A DNA stretch of 6,635 nt, taken from Gammaproteobacteria bacterium (lineage in GTDB: Bacteria > Pseudomonadota > Gammaproteobacteria > S012-40). Under the pieces are notes generated by a model. It did not search any database. It saw only the letters and a program-made list of their open reading frames with translations, and had not been told where the DNA came from. The DNA lies in contig WFVN01000203.1 of the NCBI GenBank assembly GCA_015491615.1, forward strand, positions 1 to 6,635, written 5' to 3'. Shown here piece after piece: positions 1-6,473 of the stretch. How positions within the stretch are numbered: position 1 is the first letter of the stretch; each line of letters begins with the position of its first letter. Both the position numbers and the translations under genes were made by a program.

Positions 1-443
1 ACCTCCGCCAACAGCTCGAGGATGCGCGCCCGCGCCCGCCCGCCGCGCAGGCCCAAGTGCAGGGCGAGGACCTCCTGGATCTGCTGGCCGATGGTGAGCA
101 CCGGGTTGAGGGAGGTCATGGGCTCCTGGAAGATCATGGCGATGCGCCCGCCGCGCACTTTGCGCATGGCCGCCTCGGGGAGGGTGAGCAGATCGGTGCC
201 GTCCAGCCACACCGAGCCGTCCAGCTCCGCCTGGGCGGAGGGCAGCAGGCGCATGAGGGAGAAGGCGGTCATGGACTTGCCGCAGCCGGACTCGCCCAGC
301 AGAGCGAAGGTCTCGCCGCGGCGGATGTCCAGATCGACGCCGTCCACCACCGTCACCGGCCCGCCGGGGGCGGGGAAGCGGGTGGTGAGGCCGCGCACGC
401 GCAGCAGCGGCTCGCTCGCGGGTCGGGGTTGGGCTTGGGTCAT
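1..443 (-). CDS. Peptide-type ABC transporter ATP-binding protein, N-terminal part (runs off left edge)
   Basis: This is the nucleotide-binding subunit that hydrolyses ATP on the cytoplasmic face to drive uptake through the two permeases encoded just upstream. Only the first 147 codons are in the window. The Walker A motif GESGCGKS is at residues 50-57. The Q-loop region FQEPMTSLNP starts near residue 105 with Q106; this form is typical of the OppD/DppD/YejF group of peptide importers. The signature motif, Walker B and H-loop lie beyond the edge. The ATG at 443 overlaps the permease stop as ATGA, and GAGGA (454-458) sits 10 nt upstream, so translation is probably coupled to the permease. Whether this is a single-domain OppD-like protein or a fused double ATPase such as YejF cannot be decided here. 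Family assignment is firm; the exact substrate is not known. Confidence 0.96.
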   Translation of the reverse strand, partial: MTQAQPRPASEPLLRVRGLTTRFPAPGGPVTVVDGVDLDIRRGETFALLGESGCGKSMTAFSLMRLLPSAQAELDGSVWLDGTDLLTLPEAAMRKVRGGRIAMIFQEPMTSLNPVLTIGQQIQEVLALHLGLRGGRARARILELLAE

Positions 444-1933
444 GCGGTCCGGGTCCTCGCGTGACGGGGATCGAAGGCGTCGCGCACCGCGTCGGCGAAC
501 AGATTGGCGGCGAGCACGAGCACGAACATGAAGACGAAGGCGGCGGCCAAGGACCACCACACCATGGGCTCGCGCGCCATCTCCAGGCGCGCGCTGTTGA
601 TCATGTTGCCCCAGGAATGCATGGACGGGTCCACCCCCACCCCTACGTAGGAGAGCACCGCCTCGGCCAGCACCAAGCCGGAGAAGTCCAACACCACGCT
701 GATGAGGACGATGTGCAACACGTTGGGTACCAAATGATGGGTGAGAATGGACGCCGGACGCCTTCCCAAGGCGCGGGCGGCGGTGACGTAGTCCATCTCC
801 CGCAATTTCAAGACCTCGCCGCGCAGCATGCGGCACAGGCCGGTCCAACTGGTGATACCGAGGATGACGCAAAGAAAAAACAGGCGCAGGTCGGCGCGCT
901 CGGCCTCGGTCTCGAACAGCTCCGGGTGGTTGGCCATGTACACCTGGAGCATGAGTACCGCGGCGGCGATGAGGAGCACGCCGGGAATGGAACTCAAGGT
1001 GGTGTAGAGATACTGGATCACATCGTCCACCCAACCCCGGAAATAGCCGGCCATCACCCCCAGGACGAGGGCGAAGGGAAGCATCACCAAGGTGGTGAGG
1101 GTACCGATGATCAAGCCGGTGCGGATACTCTTGAGGCTCTGGTAGAGGACGTCGTTGCCCACCTTGTCGGTACCCAGGACGTGGTACCCGGCAGCCAGTT
1201 GCACCACCGCCCCCGCAAGCACCAGAATCACCGTCAAGGTGGCCAGGGCGGACCACCAGGGCAGGGCCGTCTCCCCGCGCAGCAGGCGGGCGGTGGCCAG
1301 CGCCCAGGGCAGCCGATGGCGTCGCGAATAGCCGGCACCGGCGAGGACGAGGACGAAAAACGCCAGCAGGGCCCCCTGCGCCGCTCCCAACACGACCCGC
1401 AGGGCCACGTCGGCATGGTGTTCACGGGGATCGTCCAGGTGGGCACCTCCGTAGCGCAGGCGCGGATAATCGCGCACCTGGGAGCCGTCCGGTCGCTCCA
1501 GGGTCTCCTTCACGAACAGAGTAATGGCCAGGGGGGCGGAGTAAGTCTTCTCCACCCCCTCGCGCAGAGGCGTGGCGGCCAGATCCAACAGGCTCAGGCT
1601 CTCACCGGCGTAATGTACCTCGCCGTTCTTCGCCTCCCCCACCGGCAGGCGAAAATGCACCGAATCCAGCAGACCCACGGCCATGTAGAAGCCCAGCACC
1701 ACCAGGGCGGCCATCCCCAAAGGACGGGCCAGCACCGCACGCCAAGTGTCGCGCAAGTCGTCACGGTGGCGGGCATAAAGGACGAAACACGTGGTGACGA
1801 GGAGCAAGAGATAGAGGAGCGCGTCGGTCCACAGAATCACCGGTCGTGCCGACAACGTCGCTGCCAGAATGGCGAAGACCGCGGGCGGCAAGCCCAAGAC
1901 GACGGCGAGCACGGTGATGGTGAGGCGGTCCAT
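440..1933 (-). CDS. Peptide-type ABC transporter permease, OppC/YejE-like, with long N-terminal membrane extension
   Basis: This is an inner-membrane channel subunit of 497 residues, against about 300-340 for usual OppC, DppC or YejE. The C-terminal half is canonical: a membrane helix near 226-247, the family motif LGTD at 253-256 followed by GNDV, a helix ending in AGYFRGW near 295-301, and an EAA-type ATPase-contact loop (REMDYVTAARALG, about 378-390). Near the end come EAVLSYVGVGV and a tail containing DPR. The N-terminal ~220 residues add hydrophobic segments at about 5-27, 35-53, 73-92 and 180-201. Between the last two lies a polar stretch (about 93-178), probably periplasmic. The ATG at 1933 has GGAG 6 nt upstream and begins 3 nt after the stop of the partner permease. 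The stop overlaps the ATPase start. Function as a transporter permease is secure; the role of the extension is unknown. Confidence 0.96.
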   Translation of the reverse strand: MDRLTITVLAVVLGLPPAVFAILAATLSARPVILWTDALLYLLLLVTTCFVLYARHRDDLRDTWRAVLARPLGMAALVVLGFYMAVGLLDSVHFRLPVGEAKNGEVHYAGESLSLLDLAATPLREGVEKTYSAPLAITLFVKETLERPDGSQVRDYPRLRYGGAHLDDPREHHADVALRVVLGAAQGALLAFFVLVLAGAGYSRRHRLPWALATARLLRGETALPWWSALATLTVILVLAGAVVQLAAGYHVLGTDKVGNDVLYQSLKSIRTGLIIGTLTTLVMLPFALVLGVMAGYFRGWVDDVIQYLYTTLSSIPGVLLIAAAVLMLQVYMANHPELFETEAERADLRLFFLCVILGITSWTGLCRMLRGEVLKLREMDYVTAARALGRRPASILTHHLVPNVLHIVLISVVLDFSGLVLAEAVLSYVGVGVDPSMHSWGNMINSARLEMAREPMVWWSLAAAFVFMFVLVLAANLFADAVRDAFDPRHARTRTA

Positions 1934-1936
1934 GGC

Positions 1937-2914
1937 CTACTCCAGCCTCACCCGCGGGTCCACCAGGGTGTAGGAAAAATCAGTCAGGATGAGGCCGAGG
2001 ATGTACAACACCGACCCCAGGAAGACCATGGCGCGGACGATGGCGAAATCCTGGCCGTTGATGGCGTCGATGGTGTAGCTGCCCAGGCCCGGAATACCGA
2101 AAAACGACTCCATGATGAGGCTACCCATGAACAGCAGGGGGATCACCACCACCGCCCCGGTGAGGATGGGAATCATGGCGTTCTTGAGCACGTGGCGAAA
2201 CATCACTACCGCCTCCGCCAGGCCCTTGGCGCGCGCGGTACGCACGTAGTCCTTCCCCATCTCCTCCAGGAACAGAGTGCGGTACCAGCGCGCCCCCGAA
2301 CCGATGCCCGAGACGATGCCGATGATCACCGGCAAGACGAGGAACTTCCAGGCGGCAAGGCCCGTGTCGTAACCGGAAATGGGCACCAGGTGCAGGAGCT
2401 TCCCGGCCAGGTACTGCCCGGCAATGATGTAGAACAGAGGCGAAATGGACATCAACACCACGCACAGCACCACCCCCCACACGTCCAGCGGGGTGGCGCG
2501 GAAGAAAGCCATGAGCAGGGCGAAGGTGATGTTGGTGAGCAGCCCCACCAGGAACACCGGCACGGCAATGGCCAGCGACGGCCACATGCGCTGGGAGATA
2601 TCGTAGCCAATGTCGCGCCCTGCATCCGAACGACCGAAATCGAACACGAACAGGCGCACCGAGTTCTGGAAGAAAATGGTCTCGGTGAACTTCTCCAGCC
2701 CCGGCGCCTTGGCATTGTAGATCAATGGTTTGTCGTAACCGCGCTCGGCCTTCCACTGCTCGATGGCCTCGGGAGTGACACGCTTCGCTCCCAAGTGCAT
2801 GCGCGCCATGTCGTCGGGACTGTTGACGACGAAGAACAAGGTGAAAGTGATCAGGTTCACCCCCAACAAAATGGGAACGGCGTACAACAGACGCCGCGCC
2901 AAATAGGCCATCAT
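1937..2914 (-). CDS. Peptide-type ABC transporter permease, OppB/YejB-like
   Basis: This is the first inner-membrane permease of the importer, 325 residues, the normal length for the OppB/DppB/YejB family. It opens with the typical MMAYLARRLLYAVPILLGVN helix (about 1-30). A periplasmic stretch follows (about 31-110), then five further hydrophobic segments. The EAA loop that contacts the ATPase is EEMGKDYVRTARAKGL at about 217-232, and the ending TLVDPRVRLE is characteristic of the family. The frame stays open upstream to 3037, but that part is out-of-frame binding-protein coding sequence. The ATG at 2914 is preferred because GGGAGGGG (2922-2929) lies 7 nt upstream and because it forms an ATGA overlap with the binding-protein stop; a second ATG follows directly at 2911. 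The long periplasmic segment resembles YejB more than OppB, an impression from memory and not an alignment. Confidence 0.96.
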   Translation of the reverse strand: MMAYLARRLLYAVPILLGVNLITFTLFFVVNSPDDMARMHLGAKRVTPEAIEQWKAERGYDKPLIYNAKAPGLEKFTETIFFQNSVRLFVFDFGRSDAGRDIGYDISQRMWPSLAIAVPVFLVGLLTNITFALLMAFFRATPLDVWGVVLCVVLMSISPLFYIIAGQYLAGKLLHLVPISGYDTGLAAWKFLVLPVIIGIVSGIGSGARWYRTLFLEEMGKDYVRTARAKGLAEAVVMFRHVLKNAMIPILTGAVVVIPLLFMGSLIMESFFGIPGLGSYTIDAINGQDFAIVRAMVFLGSVLYILGLILTDFSYTLVDPRVRLE

Positions 2915-5094
2915 GATGCCGCCCCTCCCTTCGGGGCCTGGCGCTCGCGCCGACGATAGGCGACCCACGCCATCCCCAGAAAAGCCGACGACACCGCCGC
3001 GACGAGGAACAACGGCCAGACGATGGGTTGATTCCACGCCAAACGCTTTTCATGGCGCAAATCGGCGTCGATGCGCAGATATTTCAACGTATCGTGGGCC
3101 ATGAGGTTGGGCTTGGCGTTCCGGTACCAGGCATGGTAGAGGCGGAAACGTTTGGGATGCAGCCCCCACAACCACGGCCCATCGCGACGGACGATGTCCA
3201 CCATCCGATCGATGAGCGCCAAGCGCTCTGGACCGTCTTCCATATTCTTCATGCGCGTGAACAAGGCGTCGAACTCCGGATTCTCGTAATTCGCGGCATT
3301 TTCCCCTCCATGTTTGGCTTTGCCGTTGGGGCCGTAGAGAAGAAAAAGGAAATTTTCCGGGTCGGGATAATCGGCGTTCCAACCCCACAGAAACAACTGT
3401 GCCGTGCCCTGGCGCATTTTCTCTTGAAAACGGTTGTACAAGGTGTTGCGGATCACCAACTGGATACCCAGCTTGGCGAACTGCTTGCGGAACCAATCCA
3501 TGCGCGCCTTGTCGTCGGGGCCGCCGCCGGCAATGTCCAAATACAAAGTAAGAGGCTTTCCGGTCTCCTCGTCCACCCCCCCCGGATAACCCGCCTCGGC
3601 CAACAGGCGCCGCGCCTCTTCCAGGGAACGACGCACCGCACGCCCGTCCTCCCAGCGATAGACGTAAGGGTTGATACCCTCCGCCCCCTCGCGGTAACCG
3701 AACATCCCCGGCGGAATCGGACCTTGGGCAGGCACCCCACGACCGTTCATGAAAATGGCGATGTACTCCTCGTAATCCACCGCGATGGCGATGGCCCGCC
3801 GCAGCTTGCGCCGGCGCTCGTCCAACCCCCCCACCACCGGATCGAGCATGTTGAATCCCAAATAGAAAATGGAACTGGCCACGGCAGTGGACAAGTGAAT
3901 TCCCTTGGCGACCATCTCCTCGGTGAGGCGAATGTCCCCCTGGCTACCGATCTGCACTACTTGATCGAAGCTCTCCGAGCTGATCCCCGAGGCATCGTAG
4001 TAGCCTTGGAGAAACTTATTCCAGTAAGGGATGCTCTCCCGCTCCAGGCTGTACACCGCCCGATCGATGAAGGGCAATGGCCGGCCGGCATCCTCCAACA
4101 AGCCTGCCTCCGCGTCCCCCGGCTCCCCCTCGCTGGGATAGACCTGCCCCCGATAGAAAGGATTGCGCTCCAGCACCATGCGAAGATTGGGATTGTTCTC
4201 CGCGAGCATGAACGGCCCGGTGCCGATGGGATACCAATCCAGGGTGATGTTGCGCTCGGCCAGCCCCGGTTGGCTGTAAAACCGGTCCGCTTCCCACGGC
4301 ATGGGCGCGAAAAACGGCATGGCCAGCCAGTACTTGAGCTGCGGATACTTCCCCTTCACCCGAATGCGGTAAGTGTAGCGCCCCACCACCTCCACCCCCG
4401 CCAACGGAAAGCGCCGCAGATCCACCCAGCCGGGCTGCTCCTTGCGTGCCTCATCGATGGCGCGGCTCAAATCCCGCAGGCCGATGATGTATTCGGCCAT
4501 CAGCCCGAAGATGGGGGAATGCACGCGCGGATCCGCCAAGCGCTTGATCTGATAGACATAATCGGCCGCCACCAGCTCCCGCGTGCCAGTTTCGGGAAAA
4601 TCGGCCAAAGTATGGACGTGCGCCAGATCCTGCGGCCGCAAATCGTGGTAGCGGTAGCGACCCTCCGCATCCCGCGCCAGGGCCGGATGGGGCTGGTAGC
4701 GTATCCCCGTGCGAATGCGGATCTCGTACACACTCTCGGCCACCTGCTCCGCTGGCGCGTCTTCCGGCAAGGGTCGCCCCTCCGCATCCAGCAACGTCAC
4801 CCGCGGCAAGGCCTCCGCCGTATTAGGAATCAACGTGTACGGTCGTTTCAGATAGTGATAAGAAAGAGGGGGCTCATAGATTTGGCCGATGAAGGCGTAC
4901 TCGTTGGAACTATACGAACGAGCCGGATCCAAATGCTTGGGCCGCTCGGAAAAGGCGCTGTAGAGTACATTGGCACGCGCCTCCTCGGCCCGGTAAGGAT
5001 TGTTCCACGGTTCGGCGCAAGCAGATAACAACAACGCCAAGCAAAGGATCCACGTCCAACCCACCCAGCTTGTTCTGATCGCGAAAGCCGCCAT
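2911..5094 (-). CDS. Family-5 extracellular solute-binding lipoprotein with C-terminal membrane helix
   Basis: This is the substrate-capturing component of the importer, probably for peptides or a related ligand, acting in the periplasm. With the ATG at 5094 it has 727 residues, longer than the usual 500-600 of SBP_bac_5 proteins. A signal peptide ends in the lipobox LSAC with the lipidated Cys at 26. Family motifs are IGTGPF near 290-295, LRRAIAIAVD near 431-440, a segment around VPAQGPIPPGMFGY, and WGWNADYPDPENF near 570-582. Unusually, a hydrophobic helix at about 690-713 is followed by RRRER and a 14-residue tail, which should place the C-terminus in the cytoplasm. A GTG at 5130 would add 12 residues; neither start has a strong ribosome site, and the ATG is chosen because it gives a compact signal peptide. 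The stop overlaps the first permease. Ligand specificity cannot be read from the sequence. Confidence 0.94.
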   Translation of the reverse strand: MAAFAIRTSWVGWTWILCLALLLSACAEPWNNPYRAEEARANVLYSAFSERPKHLDPARSYSSNEYAFIGQIYEPPLSYHYLKRPYTLIPNTAEALPRVTLLDAEGRPLPEDAPAEQVAESVYEIRIRTGIRYQPHPALARDAEGRYRYHDLRPQDLAHVHTLADFPETGTRELVAADYVYQIKRLADPRVHSPIFGLMAEYIIGLRDLSRAIDEARKEQPGWVDLRRFPLAGVEVVGRYTYRIRVKGKYPQLKYWLAMPFFAPMPWEADRFYSQPGLAERNITLDWYPIGTGPFMLAENNPNLRMVLERNPFYRGQVYPSEGEPGDAEAGLLEDAGRPLPFIDRAVYSLERESIPYWNKFLQGYYDASGISSESFDQVVQIGSQGDIRLTEEMVAKGIHLSTAVASSIFYLGFNMLDPVVGGLDERRRKLRRAIAIAVDYEEYIAIFMNGRGVPAQGPIPPGMFGYREGAEGINPYVYRWEDGRAVRRSLEEARRLLAEAGYPGGVDEETGKPLTLYLDIAGGGPDDKARMDWFRKQFAKLGIQLVIRNTLYNRFQEKMRQGTAQLFLWGWNADYPDPENFLFLLYGPNGKAKHGGENAANYENPEFDALFTRMKNMEDGPERLALIDRMVDIVRRDGPWLWGLHPKRFRLYHAWYRNAKPNLMAHDTLKYLRIDADLRHEKRLAWNQPIVWPLFLVAAVSSAFLGMAWVAYRRRERQAPKGGAAS

Positions 5095-5149
5095 GAACTC
5101 AATCGTTTGCAAGGCCGATAGTCGGCGCACATGGTAACAAGGCCCGGGA

Positions 5150-5178
5150 TTGCCGTATAGGCGGCCAGCCGGGATAAT
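5150..5178 (+). promoter_or_regulatory. Predicted sigma70-type promoter of fabI
   Basis: TTGCCG (5150-5155) and GATAAT (5173-5178) are separated by exactly 17 bp and match the sigma70 consensus at 4/6 and 5/6 positions. Transcription would begin near 5185 and give a leader of about 30 nt before the fabI start at 5215. The site is predicted by eye only. No operator such as a FabR or FadR site was recognised. Confidence 0.55.
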
Positions 5179-5201
5179 AACCGTCGCTTCCGCAATCAGA
5201 A
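5174..5201 (-). promoter_or_regulatory. Possible promoter of the ABC importer operon, overlapping the fabI promoter
   Basis: On the minus strand TATTAT (5174-5179) lies 16 bp downstream of TTCTGA (5196-5201). The -10 is good (5/6) and the -35 is poor (3/6). The -10 shares the AT-rich core ATAATA with the fabI -10 element. No better candidate is seen in the 120 bp between the two start codons, but the assignment is weak. Confidence 0.25.
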
Positions 5202-5202
5202 A

Positions 5203-5207
5203 AAGGA
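5203..5207 (+). promoter_or_regulatory. Ribosome binding site of fabI
   Basis: AAGGA lies 7 nt before the ATG at 5215. It supports this start, which also aligns with the first residues MGFL of the E. coli enzyme. Confidence 0.85.
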
Positions 5208-5214
5208 CGGGAAC

Positions 5215-5994
5215 ATGGGCTTTCTACAAGGAAAAAAAGCGCTCATCGTCGGACTGGCCAGCAATCGATCCATCGCCTGGGGCATCGCCCAGGCCATGCA
5301 GCGGGAAGGGGCCGAACTGGCTTTCTCCTACCAGAACGAACGCCTCAAAGACAGGGTCGAGAAACTGGCCGCCCAATGCGACTCGGAAATCGTCCTTCCC
5401 TGCGACGTCGCCGACGACGACCAGATCCAAACCCTCTTCGATCACCTCGACGACTACTGGGACCACCTGGACATCCTCGTCCACTCCGTCGCCTTCGCCC
5501 CCCGCGACCAACTGGAAGGCGACTACCTCACCGTCATCGGCCGAGAAGGATTTCGCACCGCCCACGAAATCAGCTCCTACAGCTTCTCCGCCCTCGCCAA
5601 AGCCGCCCTCCCCATGATGGAAGGCCGTGACGGCGCCCTCCTCACCCTCACCTACCTGGGCGCGGAAAAAGTCGTCCCCAACTACAACGTCATGGGGCTT
5701 GCCAAGGCCAGTCTGGAAGCCAACGTCCGCTACATGGCCGCCTCCCTCGGCCCGGACGGCATCCGCGTCAACGCCATTTCCGCCGGCCCCATCCGTACCC
5801 TCGCTGCCTCCGGCATCGGCGACTTCAAATCTATGCTGGAAAAATTCTCCAGCGTCGCCCCCCTGCGCCGCAACGTCACCATCGAAGAAGTGGGCAACGC
5901 CGCCGCCTTTCTCTGCTCTGACCTCGCCAGCGGCATCACCGGAGAAATCATGTACGTGGACGCCGGCTACAACATCATGGGCATGCCAGACTGA
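5215..5994 (+). CDS. fabI: Enoyl-[acyl-carrier-protein] reductase (NADH), FabI
   Basis: This cytoplasmic enzyme carries out the last step of each fatty-acid elongation cycle, reducing trans-2-enoyl-ACP to acyl-ACP with NADH. The 259-residue length matches the family (262 in E. coli). It is a Rossmann-fold short-chain dehydrogenase with the divergent FabI signature. The nucleotide-binding segment IVGLASNRSIAWGIA is at about 11-25. The active-site residues Y147, Y157 and K164 lie within TYLGAE and NYNVMGLAKASLEANVRY, one position on from E. coli Y146, Y156 and K163. The NAISAGPIRTLAASGI substrate-loop region is at about 186-201. Position 93 is Ala where E. coli has Gly. The gene has its own predicted promoter, a clear ribosome site and a strong terminator, so it looks monocistronic and divergent from the importer operon. 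Identification is secure. Confidence 0.98.
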   Translation: MGFLQGKKALIVGLASNRSIAWGIAQAMQREGAELAFSYQNERLKDRVEKLAAQCDSEIVLPCDVADDDQIQTLFDHLDDYWDHLDILVHSVAFAPRDQLEGDYLTVIGREGFRTAHEISSYSFSALAKAALPMMEGRDGALLTLTYLGAEKVVPNYNVMGLAKASLEANVRYMAASLGPDGIRVNAISAGPIRTLAASGIGDFKSMLEKFSSVAPLRRNVTIEEVGNAAAFLCSDLASGITGEIMYVDAGYNIMGMPD

Positions 5995-6015
5995 AAACTA
6001 GCCACCCCATAAAAC

Positions 6016-6058
6016 GAAAGCCCCGACCATATGGCCGGGGCTTTCTTTGTTTTATTTT
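6016..6058 (+). terminator. Rho-independent terminator after fabI, possibly bidirectional
   Basis: Perfect 10-bp arms GAAAGCCCCG (6016-6025) and CGGGGCTTTC (6036-6045) enclose a loop that can itself pair (CCATATGG). A T-rich tract TTTGTTTTATTTT (6046-6058) follows. It begins 22 nt after the fabI stop. Read from the minus strand the same stem is followed by GTTTTATGG, so it may also stop transcripts arriving from the small minus-strand gene at 6353-6089. Confidence 0.94.
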
Positions 6059-6088
6059 CAAACGAATACCCAAAAAGATGATAAGTGA

Positions 6089-6353
6089 TCAATCATCCAA
6101 TTCGCCCCCATTCCATTCATCGAGGTCGAAGTCGAAATACTTGGGACCTTTGTCATCGGCCTGCTTGCGAAAATACTCCCTCTTCAAAAGCCTCACCTGC
6201 AGCCTGGCCAGCTCGATCGCTGTTCTCTGAGAATACGCCGTCTCACGCATAAACCTCTCGTTGAAAAAATCCCAAGTAAGCGCATACCAGACCCTCCCTG
6301 CTCACATAACCAACGGGAATGATGCGGACTTGCAAATCGATGTCCATCGTCAT
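6089..6353 (-). pseudogene. Small hypothetical gene disrupted by a +1 frameshift (87 codons if repaired)
   Basis: The product is not recognised. From the ATG at 6353 (or 6347) the frame reads MTMDIDLQVRIIPVGYVS and stops at 6243 after 36 codons. From about 6301 down to the stop at 6089 the neighbouring frame is open and protein-like: a charged, Arg/Lys/Glu-rich probable helix (NERFMRETAYSQRT, then LARLQVRLLKREY), followed by an acidic tail rich in Asp, Phe and Trp ending GGELDD. Dropping one base from the A6 run at 6264-6269 joins the two into a single 87-residue frame across GFF/NERF. GGTGG lies 6 nt before the first ATG. The second half could instead start at the ATG at 6250, with GAGAGG close upstream, overlapping the first frame's stop. 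No signal peptide or membrane helix is seen. It converges on fabI. Recent decay, sequencing error and recoding are all possible. Confidence 0.55.
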
Positions 6354-6379
6354 AATTAGCCACCGCCGCAGAACATTTG

Positions 6380-6409
6380 ATTATATAACATAAAACAGGA
6401 AAAACACAA
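6380..6409 (-). promoter_or_regulatory. Possible promoter of the frameshifted minus-strand gene
   Basis: A perfect TATAAT on the minus strand (6380-6385) has TTGTGT (6404-6409) 18 bp upstream. Transcription would begin near 6373, about 20 nt before the ATG at 6353. The -35 is weak (3/6) and the region is AT-rich, so chance matches are likely. Confidence 0.35.
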
Positions 6410-6422
6410 ATGGAAAGGTCGC

Positions 6423-6450
6423 ACAATATGCCTATATCATATTGTTTTTT
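6423..6450. repeat. Inverted repeat with T-tract
   Basis: ACAATATG (6423-6430) and CATATTGT (6438-6445) are perfect 8-bp inverted arms around the 7-nt loop CCTATAT. The right arm runs into a T6 tract (6445-6450). It sits between the start of the frameshifted minus-strand gene and the small plus-strand frame at 6474. The stem contains almost no G-C pairs, so an intrinsic terminator would be weak; an operator for a dimeric regulator is an equally plausible reading. Confidence 0.5.
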
Positions 6451-6473
6451 AATATTTTACCCGACCACCCAGC

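Noticed and set aside
461..2959. An 832-codon plus-strand open frame opposite the permease genes
   Set aside because: Its His/Gln/Gly-rich composition is that of antisense to GC-rich coding sequence, and the opposite strand encodes two clear permeases with family motifs.
2121..3053. A 310-codon minus-strand frame spanning the OppB-like gene and the end of the binding-protein gene
   Set aside because: It is out of frame with both real genes, low in complexity and has no family motif.
3028..5028. A 666-codon plus-strand open frame opposite the binding-protein gene
   Set aside because: It is an antisense shadow; the minus strand has the signal peptide, SBP_bac_5 motifs and operon overlaps.
5095..5130. 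GTG start at 5130 adding 12 residues to the binding protein
   Set aside because: It is not excluded, but the ATG at 5094 gives a compact lipoprotein signal and no better ribosome site supports the GTG.
6193..6426. A 77-codon minus-strand frame overlapping the frameshifted small gene
   Set aside because: It is in a third frame, rich in Cys, Arg and Ser without order, while the two adjacent frames join into a more protein-like sequence.
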